Positions 1 through 10,360 of a DNA stretch of 64,000 nucleotides are shown in pieces. Location of the stretch: assembly GCF_001655615.1 (NCBI RefSeq), contig NZ_CP011567.1:1807001-1871000 (forward strand), read 5' to 3'. The position numbers and the translations under genes were made by a program. The number at the start of each line of letters is the position of its first letter. The stretch's first letter is position 1. Source of the DNA: Pseudomonas sp. GR 6-02 (GTDB taxonomy: Bacteria > Pseudomonadota > Gammaproteobacteria > Pseudomonadales > Pseudomonadaceae). Below the pieces are notes generated by a model, which was not told the DNA's origin, made no database searches, and worked only from the letters and a program-made list of their open reading frames with translations.

Positions 1-240
1 CATGAACACGATGTACGCCCCGACCGCTGCGTGTTTCGGGTCCAGGGCGGGAAACTGCACGTTCAGATAGGCGCCGATCGCCAAGGCAATCGTCGGTGGC
101 GCGAAGACGAATTCGATCAGCGTCGCCAACCCGGCAATCAACCCACCTTTCTCGCCAAAGGCACGGCGGCTGTAGGCAAAGGGACCGCCGGCATGGGGAA
201 TCGGGGTGGTCAGCTCGGTGAAACTGAAGATGAATGCTAT
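1..240 (-). pseudogene. 5'-truncated APC-family permease remnant (ethanolamine permease-like)
   Basis: The minus strand is open from 240 to the window edge and encodes 80 residues of a transmembrane permease. Recognisable pieces are SFTELTTPIPHAGGPFAYSR, then FGEKGGLIAGLATLIEFVFA and a helix ending at AIGAYLNVQFP. This corresponds to roughly the third and fourth helices of amino-acid/ethanolamine permeases of the APC family. A TGA lies directly upstream of the first sense codon (241-243). No start codon or N-terminal helices can be found between it and the kdp promoter; a REP pair sits there instead. The 3' part runs out of the window. I infer a 5' deletion; a start at an internal GTG (60-58) is possible but would give a crippled protein. 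Confidence 0.6.
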
Positions 241-272
241 TCACCTAAGAGTCTTGAGTCAGTGAGTAACCC

Positions 273-384
273 GTGGCGAGGGAGCTTGCTCCCGCTTGAA
301 TGCGTAGCGCTCACAAAAATCGGCGATTGTTATCAGGTTTTTGGGGCCGCTGCGCAGCCCAACGCGAGCAAGCTCGCTCGCCAC
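273..384. repeat. REP doublet, GTGGCGAGGGAGC family
   Basis: Two inverted copies of a REP-type palindrome face each other: GTGGCGAGGGAGC at 273-285 with its own stem partner, and a diverged copy ending CTCGCTCGCCAC at 384. The pair lies between the broken permease and the kdp promoter. The same family recurs at 4428-4556 and 41328-41355. Such doublets are typical non-autonomous REP/BIME elements of Pseudomonas. Confidence 0.75.
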
Positions 385-432
385 AAAGGTAGGCATGACT
401 GAAGAATCGCGCTTAAGTGAACAGCGTTACTC

Positions 433-449
433 TTTACACATTCTTTATG
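433..449 (+). promoter_or_regulatory. Candidate KdpE-binding box upstream of kdpF
   Basis: Two direct half-sites, TTTACA (433-438) and TTTATG (444-449), are separated by five bases, so they repeat every 11 bases, one helical turn. The E. coli KdpE box as I know it is TTTATA-N5-TTTACA, the same half-sites with the same spacing but in the opposite order. The position about 95 bases before kdpF fits an activator site. Inference only. Confidence 0.45.
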
Positions 450-540
450 CCCCGCCGCACCCCTCGATCTCGCGCCTTTACAGCCTCCCTGCCGACAATC
501 ACTCCACACGCGGCAATACGCCGTAACACGGAGAACTTCC

Positions 541-630
541 ATGAGCGTTCTGGACGGAGTGTCACTGCTATTGGCAGTGGGGCTGTTCATTTATCTGTTG
601 GTTGCGCTGTTGCGCGCGGACCGGAACTAG
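541..630 (+). CDS. kdpF: KdpF, small membrane subunit of the K+-transporting ATPase
   Basis: This is a 29-residue single-helix peptide, MSVLDGVSLLLAVGLFIYLL then VALLRADRN. KdpF associates with and stabilises the KdpABC complex in the inner membrane. The gene is preceded by a GGAG ribosome site and its stop lies 8 bases before kdpA, the usual kdpFA arrangement. Length and hydrophobic pattern match KdpF of other proteobacteria, which is 25-30 residues. Confidence 0.9.
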   Translation: MSVLDGVSLLLAVGLFIYLLVALLRADRN

Positions 631-638
631 GAGCGGCT

Positions 639-2333
639 ATGCACAGTTATGACTATTGGCTGATCCTCGCCTTCTTCGCCGTGGTGCTGATTCCGGCACC
701 GTTTCTGGGGCGCTTCTACTACAAGGTGATGGAAGGGCAGCGTACCTGGCTTTCGCCGATTCTCGGCCCGGTGGAGCGTGGCTGCTATCGGGTGGCCGGT
801 GTCGATCCGCAGGCCGAACAGAGTTGGCAGAAATACACCCTGGCCTTGCTCGCCTTCAACCTCGCGGGCTTTTTGCTGTTGTTCGCGATCCTGATGTTCC
901 AGGATCACTTGCCACTGAACCCGCAAAACCTGCCGGGCCAGGAGTGGACGCTGGCGTTCAATACCGCTGTCAGCTTCATGACCAATACCAACTGGCAGTC
1001 CTACAGTGGCGAAGCATCCCTGAGCTACTTGAGCCAGATGGTTGGTCTCACCGTGCAGAACTTCGTCAGCGCCGCCACCGGCCTGGCGGTTCTGGTTGCA
1101 CTGTGTCGCGGCATCGGTCGCAAGTCGACCAAGACCTTGGGCAACTTCTGGGTCGACATGACCCGCGCCACCCTCTACGGCCTGCTGCCTCTGTGCTTGC
1201 TGCTGGCGCTGTATCTGGTGTGGCAGGGTGTGCCGCAAACCTTCGCGCAATATGTGAATGCCGTGACGATGCAGGGCGTCGATCAGGTGATCCCGCTCGG
1301 CCCGGCCGCCAGCCAGATTGCGATCAAACAACTGGGCACTAACGGCGGTGGCTTCTTCGGCGTCAACTCGGCGCATCCGTTCGAGAACCCGACGGCGTGG
1401 AGCAACCTGTTCGAAGTCGCCTCGATCATTCTGATCCCGGTGGCGCTGGTGTTCACCTTCGGCCATTACGTGAAAGACCTGCGTCAGAGCCGCGCGATTA
1501 TCGCCTGCATGCTGGCGCTGTTTTTGATCGGCGGCGCGACTTCGCTGTGGGCTGAATACCAACCCAATCCGACCCTGGCCAACGTCGCCGTCGAACAGAC
1601 CGCGCCGCTGGAAGGCAAGGAAGCGCGTTTCGGCACCACCGCCACCGTGCTGTGGTCGGTGACCACTACCGCAGCGTCCAACGGTTCGGTCAACGGCATG
1701 CACGACAGCCTCAACCCGCTGAGTGGCATGGTCGCGATGGTCAACATGATGGTCGGCGAAGTGATCTTCGGCGGCGTCGGTGCCGGGCTCTACGGCATGT
1801 TGCTCAACGTATTGATCGCGGTGTTCCTCGCCGGCCTGATGATCGGCCGTACGCCGGAATACCTCGGCAAGAAACTGCAAGCCCGGGAAGTTCAGCTGCT
1901 GGTGGTGACCTTGCTGGTGATGCCGGTGGGCGTGCTGGTGCTCGGCGCGATTGCCGCCAGCCTGCCAGGCCCGGTGGCGGCGGTGAGCAACCCCGGTGCT
2001 CATGGTTTCAGTCAGTTGCTTTACGCCTACACCTCGGCCAGTGCCAACAACGGCTCTGCCTTCGGCGGCTTCGGTGCCAACACTGCGTTCCACAACCTGA
2101 TGCTGGGGCTGGGCATGTTGATCGGGCGCTTCGGTTACATCCTTCCGGTGCTGGCCCTGGCCGGCAGCCTGGCGATGAAGAAAACCGCGCCGATTGGCCA
2201 GAACAGCTTCCCCACCCATGGCCCGCTGTTCGTGACCTTGCTGACCGTGACCATTTTGCTGGTGGGTGGTTTGACCTTCTTGCCGACACTGGCGCTGGGT
2301 CCGATTGCTGAACACTTGAGCATGGGCTTCTGA
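639..2333 (+). CDS. kdpA: KdpA, potassium-binding and translocating subunit
   Basis: KdpA is the K+ channel-like subunit of the high-affinity, ATP-driven K+ uptake system KdpFABC. The 564-residue protein has about ten hydrophobic helices. The four selectivity-filter-type loops are visible: [48 protein letters not shown] and [13 protein letters not shown]. The ATG at 639 ([13 protein letters not shown]) follows GGAG in the kdpF stop region and gives the usual family length; the frame stays open further upstream but through kdpF and non-coding sequence. It is second in kdpFABCDE, 7 bases before kdpB. Confidence 0.97.
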   Translation: MHSYDYWLILAFFAVVLIPAPFLGRFYYKVMEGQRTWLSPILGPVERGCYRVAGVDPQAEQSWQKYTLALLAFNLAGFLLLFAILMFQDHLPLNPQNLPGQEWTLAFNTAVSFMTNTNWQSYSGEASLSYLSQMVGLTVQNFVSAATGLAVLVALCRGIGRKSTKTLGNFWVDMTRATLYGLLPLCLLLALYLVWQGVPQTFAQYVNAVTMQGVDQVIPLGPAASQIAIKQLGTNGGGFFGVNSAHPFENPTAWSNLFEVASIILIPVALVFTFGHYVKDLRQSRAIIACMLALFLIGGATSLWAEYQPNPTLANVAVEQTAPLEGKEARFGTTATVLWSVTTTAASNGSVNGMHDSLNPLSGMVAMVNMMVGEVIFGGVGAGLYGMLLNVLIAVFLAGLMIGRTPEYLGKKLQAREVQLLVVTLLVMPVGVLVLGAIAASLPGPVAAVSNPGAHGFSQLLYAYTSASANNGSAFGGFGANTAFHNLMLGLGMLIGRFGYILPVLALAGSLAMKKTAPIGQNSFPTHGPLFVTLLTVTILLVGGLTFLPTLALGPIAEHLSMGF

Positions 2334-2340
2334 GGATCTA

Positions 2341-4401
<2,061 letters not shown>

Positions 4402-4427
4402 CGGCTGCTCTTGAGGCAGGGGCTTTT

Positions 4428-4556
4428 GTGGCGAGGGAGCGTGCTCCCGCTGGGCTGCGAAGCGGCCCCACCTCAGGCCCAATGTTGATTCAGGGCACCG
4501 CATTCACCGGGTTTACGACTGCTGCGCAGCCGAGCGGGAGCAAGCTCCCTCGCCAC
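4428..4556. repeat. REP doublet between kdpB and kdpC
   Basis: Inverted copies of the GTGGCGAGGGAGC palindrome occur at 4428-4451 and 4533-4556, pointing at each other across about 80 bases. The element fills most of the 210-base kdpB-kdpC gap and would form hairpins inside the operon mRNA. No U-run follows either hairpin. Confidence 0.8.
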
Positions 4557-4611
4557 AGGTGATGTGTGTGCCTTCTAAGTGATGAGTATTCTTCGAATCG
4601 AGGATTTTGAA

Positions 4612-5157
4612 ATGTCCACACTGATACGTCCGGCCCTGAGCCTGCTGGTGCTGATGACCCTGATCACCGGCGTCGCTTACCCCTTGGTGGTGACCGGCGT
4701 TGCCCAGGTTGCCTTCCCGGACCAGGCCAATGGCAGCCTGGTGCGCGACGCCGACGGCAAGGTCCGTGGCTCGTCGCTGATTGCCCAGGATTTTGTCGGC
4801 GACGCCTGGTTCCACCCACGGCCATCGGCCGGTGCCTTTGCCACTGTGTCGAGCAGCGCCAGCAACCTTTCGCCGAGTAATCCGGCGCTGGCCACTCGGG
4901 TGATCGAGGAGGCCAATAAGCTGCAGGTGGCCGGGCAGGGACCGGTGCCGTTGGCCATGCTGACCACCTCCGGCAGCGGCCTCGATCCGCACTTGCCACC
5001 AGAGTCGATTACCTATCAACTGGCGCGTGTCGCGGCAGCGCGCAATCTGCCGGTGTCTACGCTTGAACAACTGCTGGATGCGCACATCGAGCGGCCGTTG
5101 GTGGGGCCGCCGGTGGTGAATGTGTTTGAGTTGAATGCGGCGCTGGAAAAGTTGTAA
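4612..5157 (+). CDS. kdpC: KdpC, assembly subunit of the K+-transporting ATPase
   Basis: This 181-residue protein has one N-terminal membrane helix ([20 protein letters not shown]) and the typical KdpC periplasmic domain. Motifs include [17 protein letters not shown], the [11 protein letters not shown] signature and the C-terminal [17 protein letters not shown] helix. KdpC links KdpA to KdpB and raises ATP affinity. The ATG at 4612 has GAGGA at 4600-4604 with 7-base spacing. An earlier in-frame GTG at 4579 lacks a ribosome site and would put charged residues before the helix. It is separated from kdpB by a REP doublet and from kdpD by another repeat cluster. Confidence 0.95.
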   Translation: MSTLIRPALSLLVLMTLITGVAYPLVVTGVAQVAFPDQANGSLVRDADGKVRGSSLIAQDFVGDAWFHPRPSAGAFATVSSSASNLSPSNPALATRVIEEANKLQVAGQGPVPLAMLTTSGSGLDPHLPPESITYQLARVAAARNLPVSTLEQLLDAHIERPLVGPPVVNVFELNAALEKL

Positions 5158-5160
5158 AGG

Positions 5161-5184
5161 TTGGAAGGTTGGAAGGTTGGAAGG
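5161..5184 (+). repeat. Short tandem repeat (TTGGAAGG)x3
   Basis: Three exact copies of an 8-base unit, TTGGAAGG, follow the kdpC stop codon. They directly abut the large palindrome starting at 5184. An 8-base unit makes slippage possible, but the tract is not inside a coding sequence. Confidence 0.85.
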
Positions 5185-5293
5185 ATCGTTCCCTCGCTCT
5201 GCGTGGGAATGTATCTATGGACGCTCTGCGTCCGCTTCGACTGGGACGCGGAGCGTCCCTGGCTGCATTCCCACGCAGAGCGTGGGAACGATC
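5184..5293. repeat. Compound palindromic element between kdpC and kdpD
   Basis: The outer arms at 5184-5211 and 5266-5293 are near-perfect inverted copies of GATCGTTCCCACGCTCTGCG; one copy carries T for A in CCCTCGC. Each arm is itself a hairpin (CCACGCAGAGCGTGG). Inside lie two further hairpins, GGACGCTCTGCGTCC and GGACGCGGAGCGTCC. A single relative lies at 8726-8754 after kdpE. It ends 26 bases before the kdpD start. Confidence 0.8.
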
Positions 5294-5318
5294 AACAAAG
5301 TGAACAAGGCAATGACAG

Positions 5319-7970
5319 ATGAGTGACTCCGGCCGCGCCGACGCGCTGTTAGCAGACCTGCCCCGCGATGGCCGCGGCCGGCTCAAGGTGTTCCTGGGCG
5401 CCGCTCCGGGGGTCGGCAAGACCTACGCCATGCTCCAGGCCGCCCACACTCAACTGCGCCAGGGCGTGAAAGTCCTGGCCGGGGTGGTCGAAACCCATGG
5501 CCGCGCCGAAACCGAAGCACTCCTCGCCGGTTTACCGCAGCAGCCGTTGGTGCGCTCGGAATACCGTGGCGTGATGCTCGAAGAAATGGACCTCGATGGC
5601 TTGCTCGCCGCCAAACCGAAACTGGTGCTGGTCGACGAACTGGCCCACACCAATGCCCCCGGCAGCCGTCACACCAAACGCTGGCAAGACATCCAGGAAT
5701 TGCTGGCTGCCGGCATCGACGTGTTCACCACGGTCAACGTCCAGCATCTGGAAAGCCTCAACGACCAGGTGCGCGGCATCACCGGCGTACAGGTGCGTGA
5801 AACCCTGCCGGACTGGGTGTTGCAAGAAGCCTACGAACTGCTGCTGATCGACCTGCCGCCGCGCGAGTTGCTGGAGCGTCTGCGCGACGGCAAAGTCTAC
5901 GTGCCGGAGCAGGCGCGGGCGGCCATCGATGCGTTCTTCACCCAGACCAACCTCACCGCCCTGCGCGAACTGGCGATGCAAACCGCCGCCGCTCAGGTCG
6001 ATAACGATCTGGCGCAGGGGTATCGCCAGTTGGGGCAAGCGGCGCCAGCGGTGCGTGGTCGCTTGCTGGTGGGCGTCGATGGCGATGCGCAGGCCGAGCG
6101 TCTGGTGCGTCACGCCAGTCGCGTCGCCCAGCGGCGGCATCTGCCATGGAGCCTGGTGCATGTGGACAACGGCCGGGTGCGTGACGAACAGTCGCGCCTG
6201 CGCCTGCAAAGTGCCCAGCAACTGGCCGAACGCCTCGGTGGCGAAGTGGTGTTGCTGCGCGCCGGTGAGGTGGCGAAAACCCTGATCCAGCACGCCGCCG
6301 AACGTCGTGCCAGCCTGGTGCTGGTGGGCCAGTCACGCCAGCGTTTGCGTCGACGGTTGTTCGGCGGCGGTCTGGCGTCGCGCTTGCTGCGCGATGCTCG
6401 CGGGCTGGAAATCAACGTGCTCGACAGCGATCACGAACAGCATCAGCCACGTCAGCGTTCGGTGCAGTCGCTGGTGTGGTTCGATTACGCCTTGGCGCTG
6501 GTGGCGACGGTGCTCGCCAGTGCCCTGGCCTGGGCGGTGTCGAGCGTCTTGCCGCTGCCCAACATTTCGTTGGTGTTCCTTGCGGCGGTGTTGCTGGTGG
6601 CGGTGCGCAGCAGTCTTGGCCCGGCGCTGGCCTGTGCGGCGCTGTCGTTTCTGACTTATGACTTTCTGTTCATTCCACCGAAATTCTCATTTGCCATCCA
6701 GCGCGAAGAAGACGTGCTGACCTTGCTGTTCTTCCTGTTGATGGCGGCACTGACCGGTAACCTTGCAGCGCGGCAACGGCGGCAACTGGAAGCCTTGCGC
6801 GATACTCAGGAAGAGACCAGCGAACTGCTCGACCTGTCGCGCAAACTCACCGCCGCCACCGACCGTCAGGCCGTGGTCAGCGCTGCGGCCCAGCATCTCA
6901 ACGGCTGGAGCGACCTGAAACTGTGCCTGCTCAATCGCGATGGCCAGAGCGGCTGGAAAGTCGAAACCGGTGGGCCGCTGGAGTTTTCCGAGGCCGAGCG
7001 CGCCGCCGCCGATTGGGCCTGGCAACACGATCAACCGGCGGGCGCGGGCACCGGCACCTTACCGTTCGGACGTTGGTGGTGGTGGCCATTGTCGGTGGAC
7101 GACGGGCCGCTGGCATTGCTCGGCGTGTGTGCCAAAGAAGGCCAGACCCTGAGTGGCCAGCGTCGGCGCTTGCTGACCGCGCTGAGCCAACCGTTGGCCC
7201 AGGCGTTGGCCCGGGCGCAACTGGCCGATGACCTTGAGGCCGCGCGCTTGCATGGCGAAACCGAACAGTTGCGCAGCGCGCTGCTGGCGTCGGTGTCCCA
7301 CGATTTGCGCACGCCGTTGACCTCCATGCGCGGCAGCATCGATAGCCTGTTGGCGCTGGGCGAGGCGATTCCGCTTGCGGACCGTCGCGAACTGCTCGAA
7401 GGCACCCGCGATGAAGCCGAACGGCTGGATCGCTACATCCAAAACCTGCTGGACATGACTCGCCTCGGTCACGGCGCCCTGAAGCTGGCGCGGGACTGGG
7501 TATCGCCGGCAGACATCGTCGGCAGTGCACTCAATCGTCTGCGCGCGGTGCTGGCGTCGTTGCACGTCGTGACCGAAGTGCCGGCCGAACTGCCGCTGCT
7601 CTATGTGCATGCCGCGTTGATCGAGCAAGCACTGGTCAATGTGCTGGAAAACGCCGCGCGTTTCTCACCGCCCCACGGACGTCTTGAATTGCGCGCCGGC
7701 GCCACTGACAGCGAGCTGTTTTTTTCGGTGAGCGATGAGGGGCCGGGGATTCCGGAAGAGGAACGGGCGAAGGTTTTCGACATGTTCTACACCGCTGCTC
7801 GTGGCGATCGCGGCGGGCAGGGTACGGGGTTGGGGCTGGCGATCTGTCAGGGTATGGTCGGTGCCCATGGCGGGCGGATCAGCGTCGCCGACGGCATCGA
7901 AGGGCGCGGCACCTGCATCACGCTGCACTTGCCGTTGCAGACTCAGCCGGGATTGGACAGTGAAGCCTGA
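5319..7970 (+). CDS. kdpD: KdpD, osmosensitive K+ sensor histidine kinase
   Basis: The protein has 883 residues. The N-terminal KdpD domain carries a Walker A (GAAPGVGKT, residues ~27-35) and VDELAHTNAPGSRH. A universal-stress-like domain follows (~250-370), then four short helices (~385-490), a GAF-like region, and the kinase core with phospho-acceptor His661 in SVSHDLRTPL. The ATPase boxes are NVLENAARFSPP, DEGPGIPEEE and GTGLGLAIC. KdpD phosphorylates KdpE when K+ is limiting and c-di-AMP/USP-type inputs are low. The ATG at 5319 is the only start consistent with the conserved KVFLGAAPG segment. It is 48 bases upstream of kdpE. Confidence 0.96.
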   Translation: MSDSGRADALLADLPRDGRGRLKVFLGAAPGVGKTYAMLQAAHTQLRQGVKVLAGVVETHGRAETEALLAGLPQQPLVRSEYRGVMLEEMDLDGLLAAKPKLVLVDELAHTNAPGSRHTKRWQDIQELLAAGIDVFTTVNVQHLESLNDQVRGITGVQVRETLPDWVLQEAYELLLIDLPPRELLERLRDGKVYVPEQARAAIDAFFTQTNLTALRELAMQTAAAQVDNDLAQGYRQLGQAAPAVRGRLLVGVDGDAQAERLVRHASRVAQRRHLPWSLVHVDNGRVRDEQSRLRLQSAQQLAERLGGEVVLLRAGEVAKTLIQHAAERRASLVLVGQSRQRLRRRLFGGGLASRLLRDARGLEINVLDSDHEQHQPRQRSVQSLVWFDYALALVATVLASALAWAVSSVLPLPNISLVFLAAVLLVAVRSSLGPALACAALSFLTYDFLFIPPKFSFAIQREEDVLTLLFFLLMAALTGNLAARQRRQLEALRDTQEETSELLDLSRKLTAATDRQAVVSAAAQHLNGWSDLKLCLLNRDGQSGWKVETGGPLEFSEAERAAADWAWQHDQPAGAGTGTLPFGRWWWWPLSVDDGPLALLGVCAKEGQTLSGQRRRLLTALSQPLAQALARAQLADDLEAARLHGETEQLRSALLASVSHDLRTPLTSMRGSIDSLLALGEAIPLADRRELLEGTRDEAERLDRYIQNLLDMTRLGHGALKLARDWVSPADIVGSALNRLRAVLASLHVVTEVPAELPLLYVHAALIEQALVNVLENAARFSPPHGRLELRAGATDSELFFSVSDEGPGIPEEERAKVFDMFYTAARGDRGGQGTGLGLAICQGMVGAHGGRISVADGIEGRGTCITLHLPLQTQPGLDSEA

Positions 7971-8018
7971 TCCCGCCTGCGCTACTCTCTTGCCACCTCT
8001 TTGTGTTGATGTGAATTC

Positions 8019-8717
8019 ATGAGCCAGACCGCGACCATTTTGGTCATTGACGACGAACCGCAGATCCGTAAATTCCTGCGCATCAGCCTCGCCTCCCAAG
8101 GCTACAAAGTGCTGGAGGCCGGCACCGGCACGGAAGGCCTGGCCCAGGCCGCATTGAACAAACCCGACCTGCTGGTGCTCGACCTCGGCCTGCCGGACAT
8201 GGACGGCCAGCAGGTATTGCGCGAGTTTCGCGAGTGGTCGACGGTGCCGGTACTGGTGCTCTCGGTGCGCGCGAGTGAAGGGCAGAAAGTCCAGGCGCTG
8301 GATGGCGGCGCCAACGACTACGTGACCAAGCCGTTCGGCATCCAGGAGTTTCTCGCCAGGGTGCGCGCCTTGCTGCGTCAGGCGCCAACGGGTGAGGCCC
8401 AGGAAGCGGCGCTCAATTTCGGTCCGCTCACTGTCGACCTGGCTTATCGCCGGGTGCTATTGGACGGCGCCGAAGTGGCGCTGACGCGCAAGGAGTATGC
8501 GGTGCTGGCGCAACTGGCGCGGCATCCGGGGCGGGTGATCACCCAGCAGCAATTGCTCAAGGACATCTGGGGCCCGACCCACACCGAGGACAGCCACTAT
8601 CTGCGGATCGTAGTCGGGCATTTGCGGCAGAAACTGGCGGATGATCCGACTCAGCCGCGGTTCATTGTCACCGAGGCGGGGGTGGGGTATCGGTTGTTGA
8701 GTGAAGTCAGCCTTTAG
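8019..8717 (+). CDS. kdpE: KdpE, OmpR-family response regulator
   Basis: This 232-residue regulator has a receiver domain at residues 1-120. The acidic pair is DDE, the phospho-acceptor Asp sits in LVLDLGLPDMDG, and the conserved Lys in VTKPFG. A winged-helix DNA-binding domain follows (~135-230; RHPGRVITQQQLLKDIWG, VGHLRQKLADDP). It activates kdpFABC after phosphorylation by KdpD; the candidate target is the 433-449 repeat. It is the last gene of the operon, followed by a small palindrome and the convergent patatin gene. Confidence 0.96.
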   Translation: MSQTATILVIDDEPQIRKFLRISLASQGYKVLEAGTGTEGLAQAALNKPDLLVLDLGLPDMDGQQVLREFREWSTVPVLVLSVRASEGQKVQALDGGANDYVTKPFGIQEFLARVRALLRQAPTGEAQEAALNFGPLTVDLAYRRVLLDGAEVALTRKEYAVLAQLARHPGRVITQQQLLKDIWGPTHTEDSHYLRIVVGHLRQKLADDPTQPRFIVTEAGVGYRLLSEVSL

Positions 8718-8725
8718 TTCTGTTT

Positions 8726-8754
8726 ATCGCTCCCACGATCTGCGTGGGAACGAT
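8726..8754. repeat. Single palindrome after kdpE
   Basis: ATCGCTCCCACG and CGTGGGAACGAT form a hairpin. It is the same repeat family as the arms of the 5184-5293 element. It lies between the convergent kdpE and patatin stop codons and could help end both transcripts, although no T-run follows. Confidence 0.6.
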
Positions 8755-8766
8755 CGTCAGTACGCT

Positions 8767-9816
8767 TTACCGCCAATCTTCATTGCGCTCACTCTCATAC
8801 CGATCCAGCGTATCCCGGGCAATCTCCCGCCCCAGCGCGATCAACTCCGGCGCCTTGTAGAACTCGAAAAAACGGCACACCCGCTTGGGCACGTTGATCA
8901 GGATATCCGGTGGATACCCAGCAATCTTGTACTGCGCCAATGAGGTCTGCATCACCTCGAAACTCTGGTTGATCAGGTCCAGCAAAGACGCCGGCCCGAC
9001 GTTGTCGATGATGAACGACCCGGTGGCGGATTTCGGTGCGCCGTCGCTTTCCGGGGCCGCCGCCGGTTGCTGGGCTTCGGGCTGGGCGGATTCGATCCAC
9101 GGGTTGATCTCGGCCGCTTCTGCCATCAGCGCTTCCTTTTCGAGAAGCAGCAATTGCTCCGCCTGTTTGCGGCGGAAAGGCAATTTCGAGCCCAGCGAGC
9201 TGATCAGGCTGTCGAAGCGAGTCTTGAATGCCGCCGGGCGCTGGATCACCGGCAGTTGATAGTGACGCTGGTTGGTGGAGTTGAGGTTGACCGCGATGAT
9301 CAGGTCGCAATGGCTCGACACCACCGGCACGATCGGCAACGGGTTGAGGATGCCGCCGTCCACCAGCATTCGATTGCCCTGCATCACGGGGGTGAACAGG
9401 CTGGGGATCGCCGCCGACGCACGCATGGCCTGGTGCAGACAACCTTCCTGGAACCAGATTTCCTGCTGGTTTGTGAGGTCCGTGGCCACGGCTGTGTAGG
9501 GGATGCGCAGGTCTTCGATATTGATCTCGCCGACGATCTTGCGGATCTGCCCGAAGACCTTCTCCCCGCGAATCGCGCCCAGGCGGAAGCTGACATCCAC
9601 CAGACGCAACACGTCGAGGTAATCCAGGCTCTCGATCCAGTCGCGATAATCATCGAGTTTGCCGGCGGCATAGATCCCGCCGACCACCGCGCCCATGGAG
9701 CAACCGGCGATGCAGGCAATGTCGTAGCCACGCCGTTCGATCTCTTCAATGACGCCGATATGGGCGTAGCCCCGGGCACCGCCCGAGCCCAACACCAGTG
9801 CGACACGCTTTTTCAT
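8767..9816 (-). CDS. Patatin-like phospholipase, RssA-type
   Basis: This 349-residue protein has a patatin domain in the first ~200 residues. The oxyanion loop is GSGGARGYAHIG (~10-21), the nucleophile elbow GCSMG (Ser ~40) and the catalytic Asp in LVDGGILNPLP. These are the Ser-Asp dyad signatures of bacterial lipid acyl hydrolases of the RssA group. There is no signal peptide, so it is probably cytoplasmic. The C-terminal 130 residues, including a charged, Ala/Gln-rich stretch, extend beyond the E. coli RssA length. It stands alone between kdpE (convergent) and a small lipoprotein gene (divergent). Its natural substrate cannot be told from sequence. Confidence 0.88.
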   Translation of the reverse strand: MKKRVALVLGSGGARGYAHIGVIEEIERRGYDIACIAGCSMGAVVGGIYAAGKLDDYRDWIESLDYLDVLRLVDVSFRLGAIRGEKVFGQIRKIVGEINIEDLRIPYTAVATDLTNQQEIWFQEGCLHQAMRASAAIPSLFTPVMQGNRMLVDGGILNPLPIVPVVSSHCDLIIAVNLNSTNQRHYQLPVIQRPAAFKTRFDSLISSLGSKLPFRRKQAEQLLLLEKEALMAEAAEINPWIESAQPEAQQPAAAPESDGAPKSATGSFIIDNVGPASLLDLINQSFEVMQTSLAQYKIAGYPPDILINVPKRVCRFFEFYKAPELIALGREIARDTLDRYESERNEDWR

Positions 9817-10035
9817 GAATCGACCTCTTTGACAAGGTTCAACAATGCACCCAACGAGGGGCTCGCTTCAATCGCTATGGTCGTTCGACGGGAGCTGGCG
9901 TCGTTTTTTGACACTCAACGAAGGCGAGTCGGTATCCTCGCGAGCGCTATAGTTTCCACTGCGGGTCCAAGGCACTTTTCGCGCGCCAGAGCGGTCTTAC
10001 CTGCACGACTGTCTACTATCTTTGAGGTGTGAGTG

Positions 10036-10314
10036 ATGAAAGCCTGGATTTGTGTGCCTATGATTGCGTTGGCGCTTGCCGGTTGTGCCGGTAAAACCGC
10101 TTACCGTGACAGCTGCGGTAGCCAGATCGACGCTGCCTGGCACGAACTGGATCTGGCCAAGGCCGAGGGTTTCGCCGGGACTGTCAGCTACTCCAAGGCG
10201 CTGTCGTTGCTGACCGGTGCCAAGACCCAGCAACAATTCGAAGCTTACGAAGGTTGTACCAGGAAGGCCGAGAAGGCCCGCTTCTACATTCGTGAGTCCC
10301 GCGCCGGCCGTTGA
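10036..10314 (+). CDS. Small lipoprotein, unknown function
   Basis: This 92-residue protein has a signal peptide and lipobox (MKAWICVPMIALALAGC, Cys at ~17). A helical mature part follows with CAGKTAYRDSCGSQIDAAW and two more cysteines. I do not recognise the family; it looks like a conserved Pseudomonas outer- or inner-membrane lipoprotein. The ATG at 10036 has GAGG at 10024-10027 with 8-base spacing; the GTG just before it is too close. It precedes the CHAD gene by 46 bases on the same strand, so they may be co-transcribed. Confidence 0.7.
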   Translation: MKAWICVPMIALALAGCAGKTAYRDSCGSQIDAAWHELDLAKAEGFAGTVSYSKALSLLTGAKTQQQFEAYEGCTRKAEKARFYIRESRAGR

Positions 10315-10360
10315 GGCATGATGGAGCGTACTCAGGGTAATTCGATTCAGGGAGTACGCG

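Noticed and set aside
5184..5293. Could the kdpC-kdpD palindrome be a CRISPR array or attenuator
   Set aside because: It has no regularly spaced direct repeats with unique spacers, and no U-run; it matches a dispersed palindrome family also seen at 8726.
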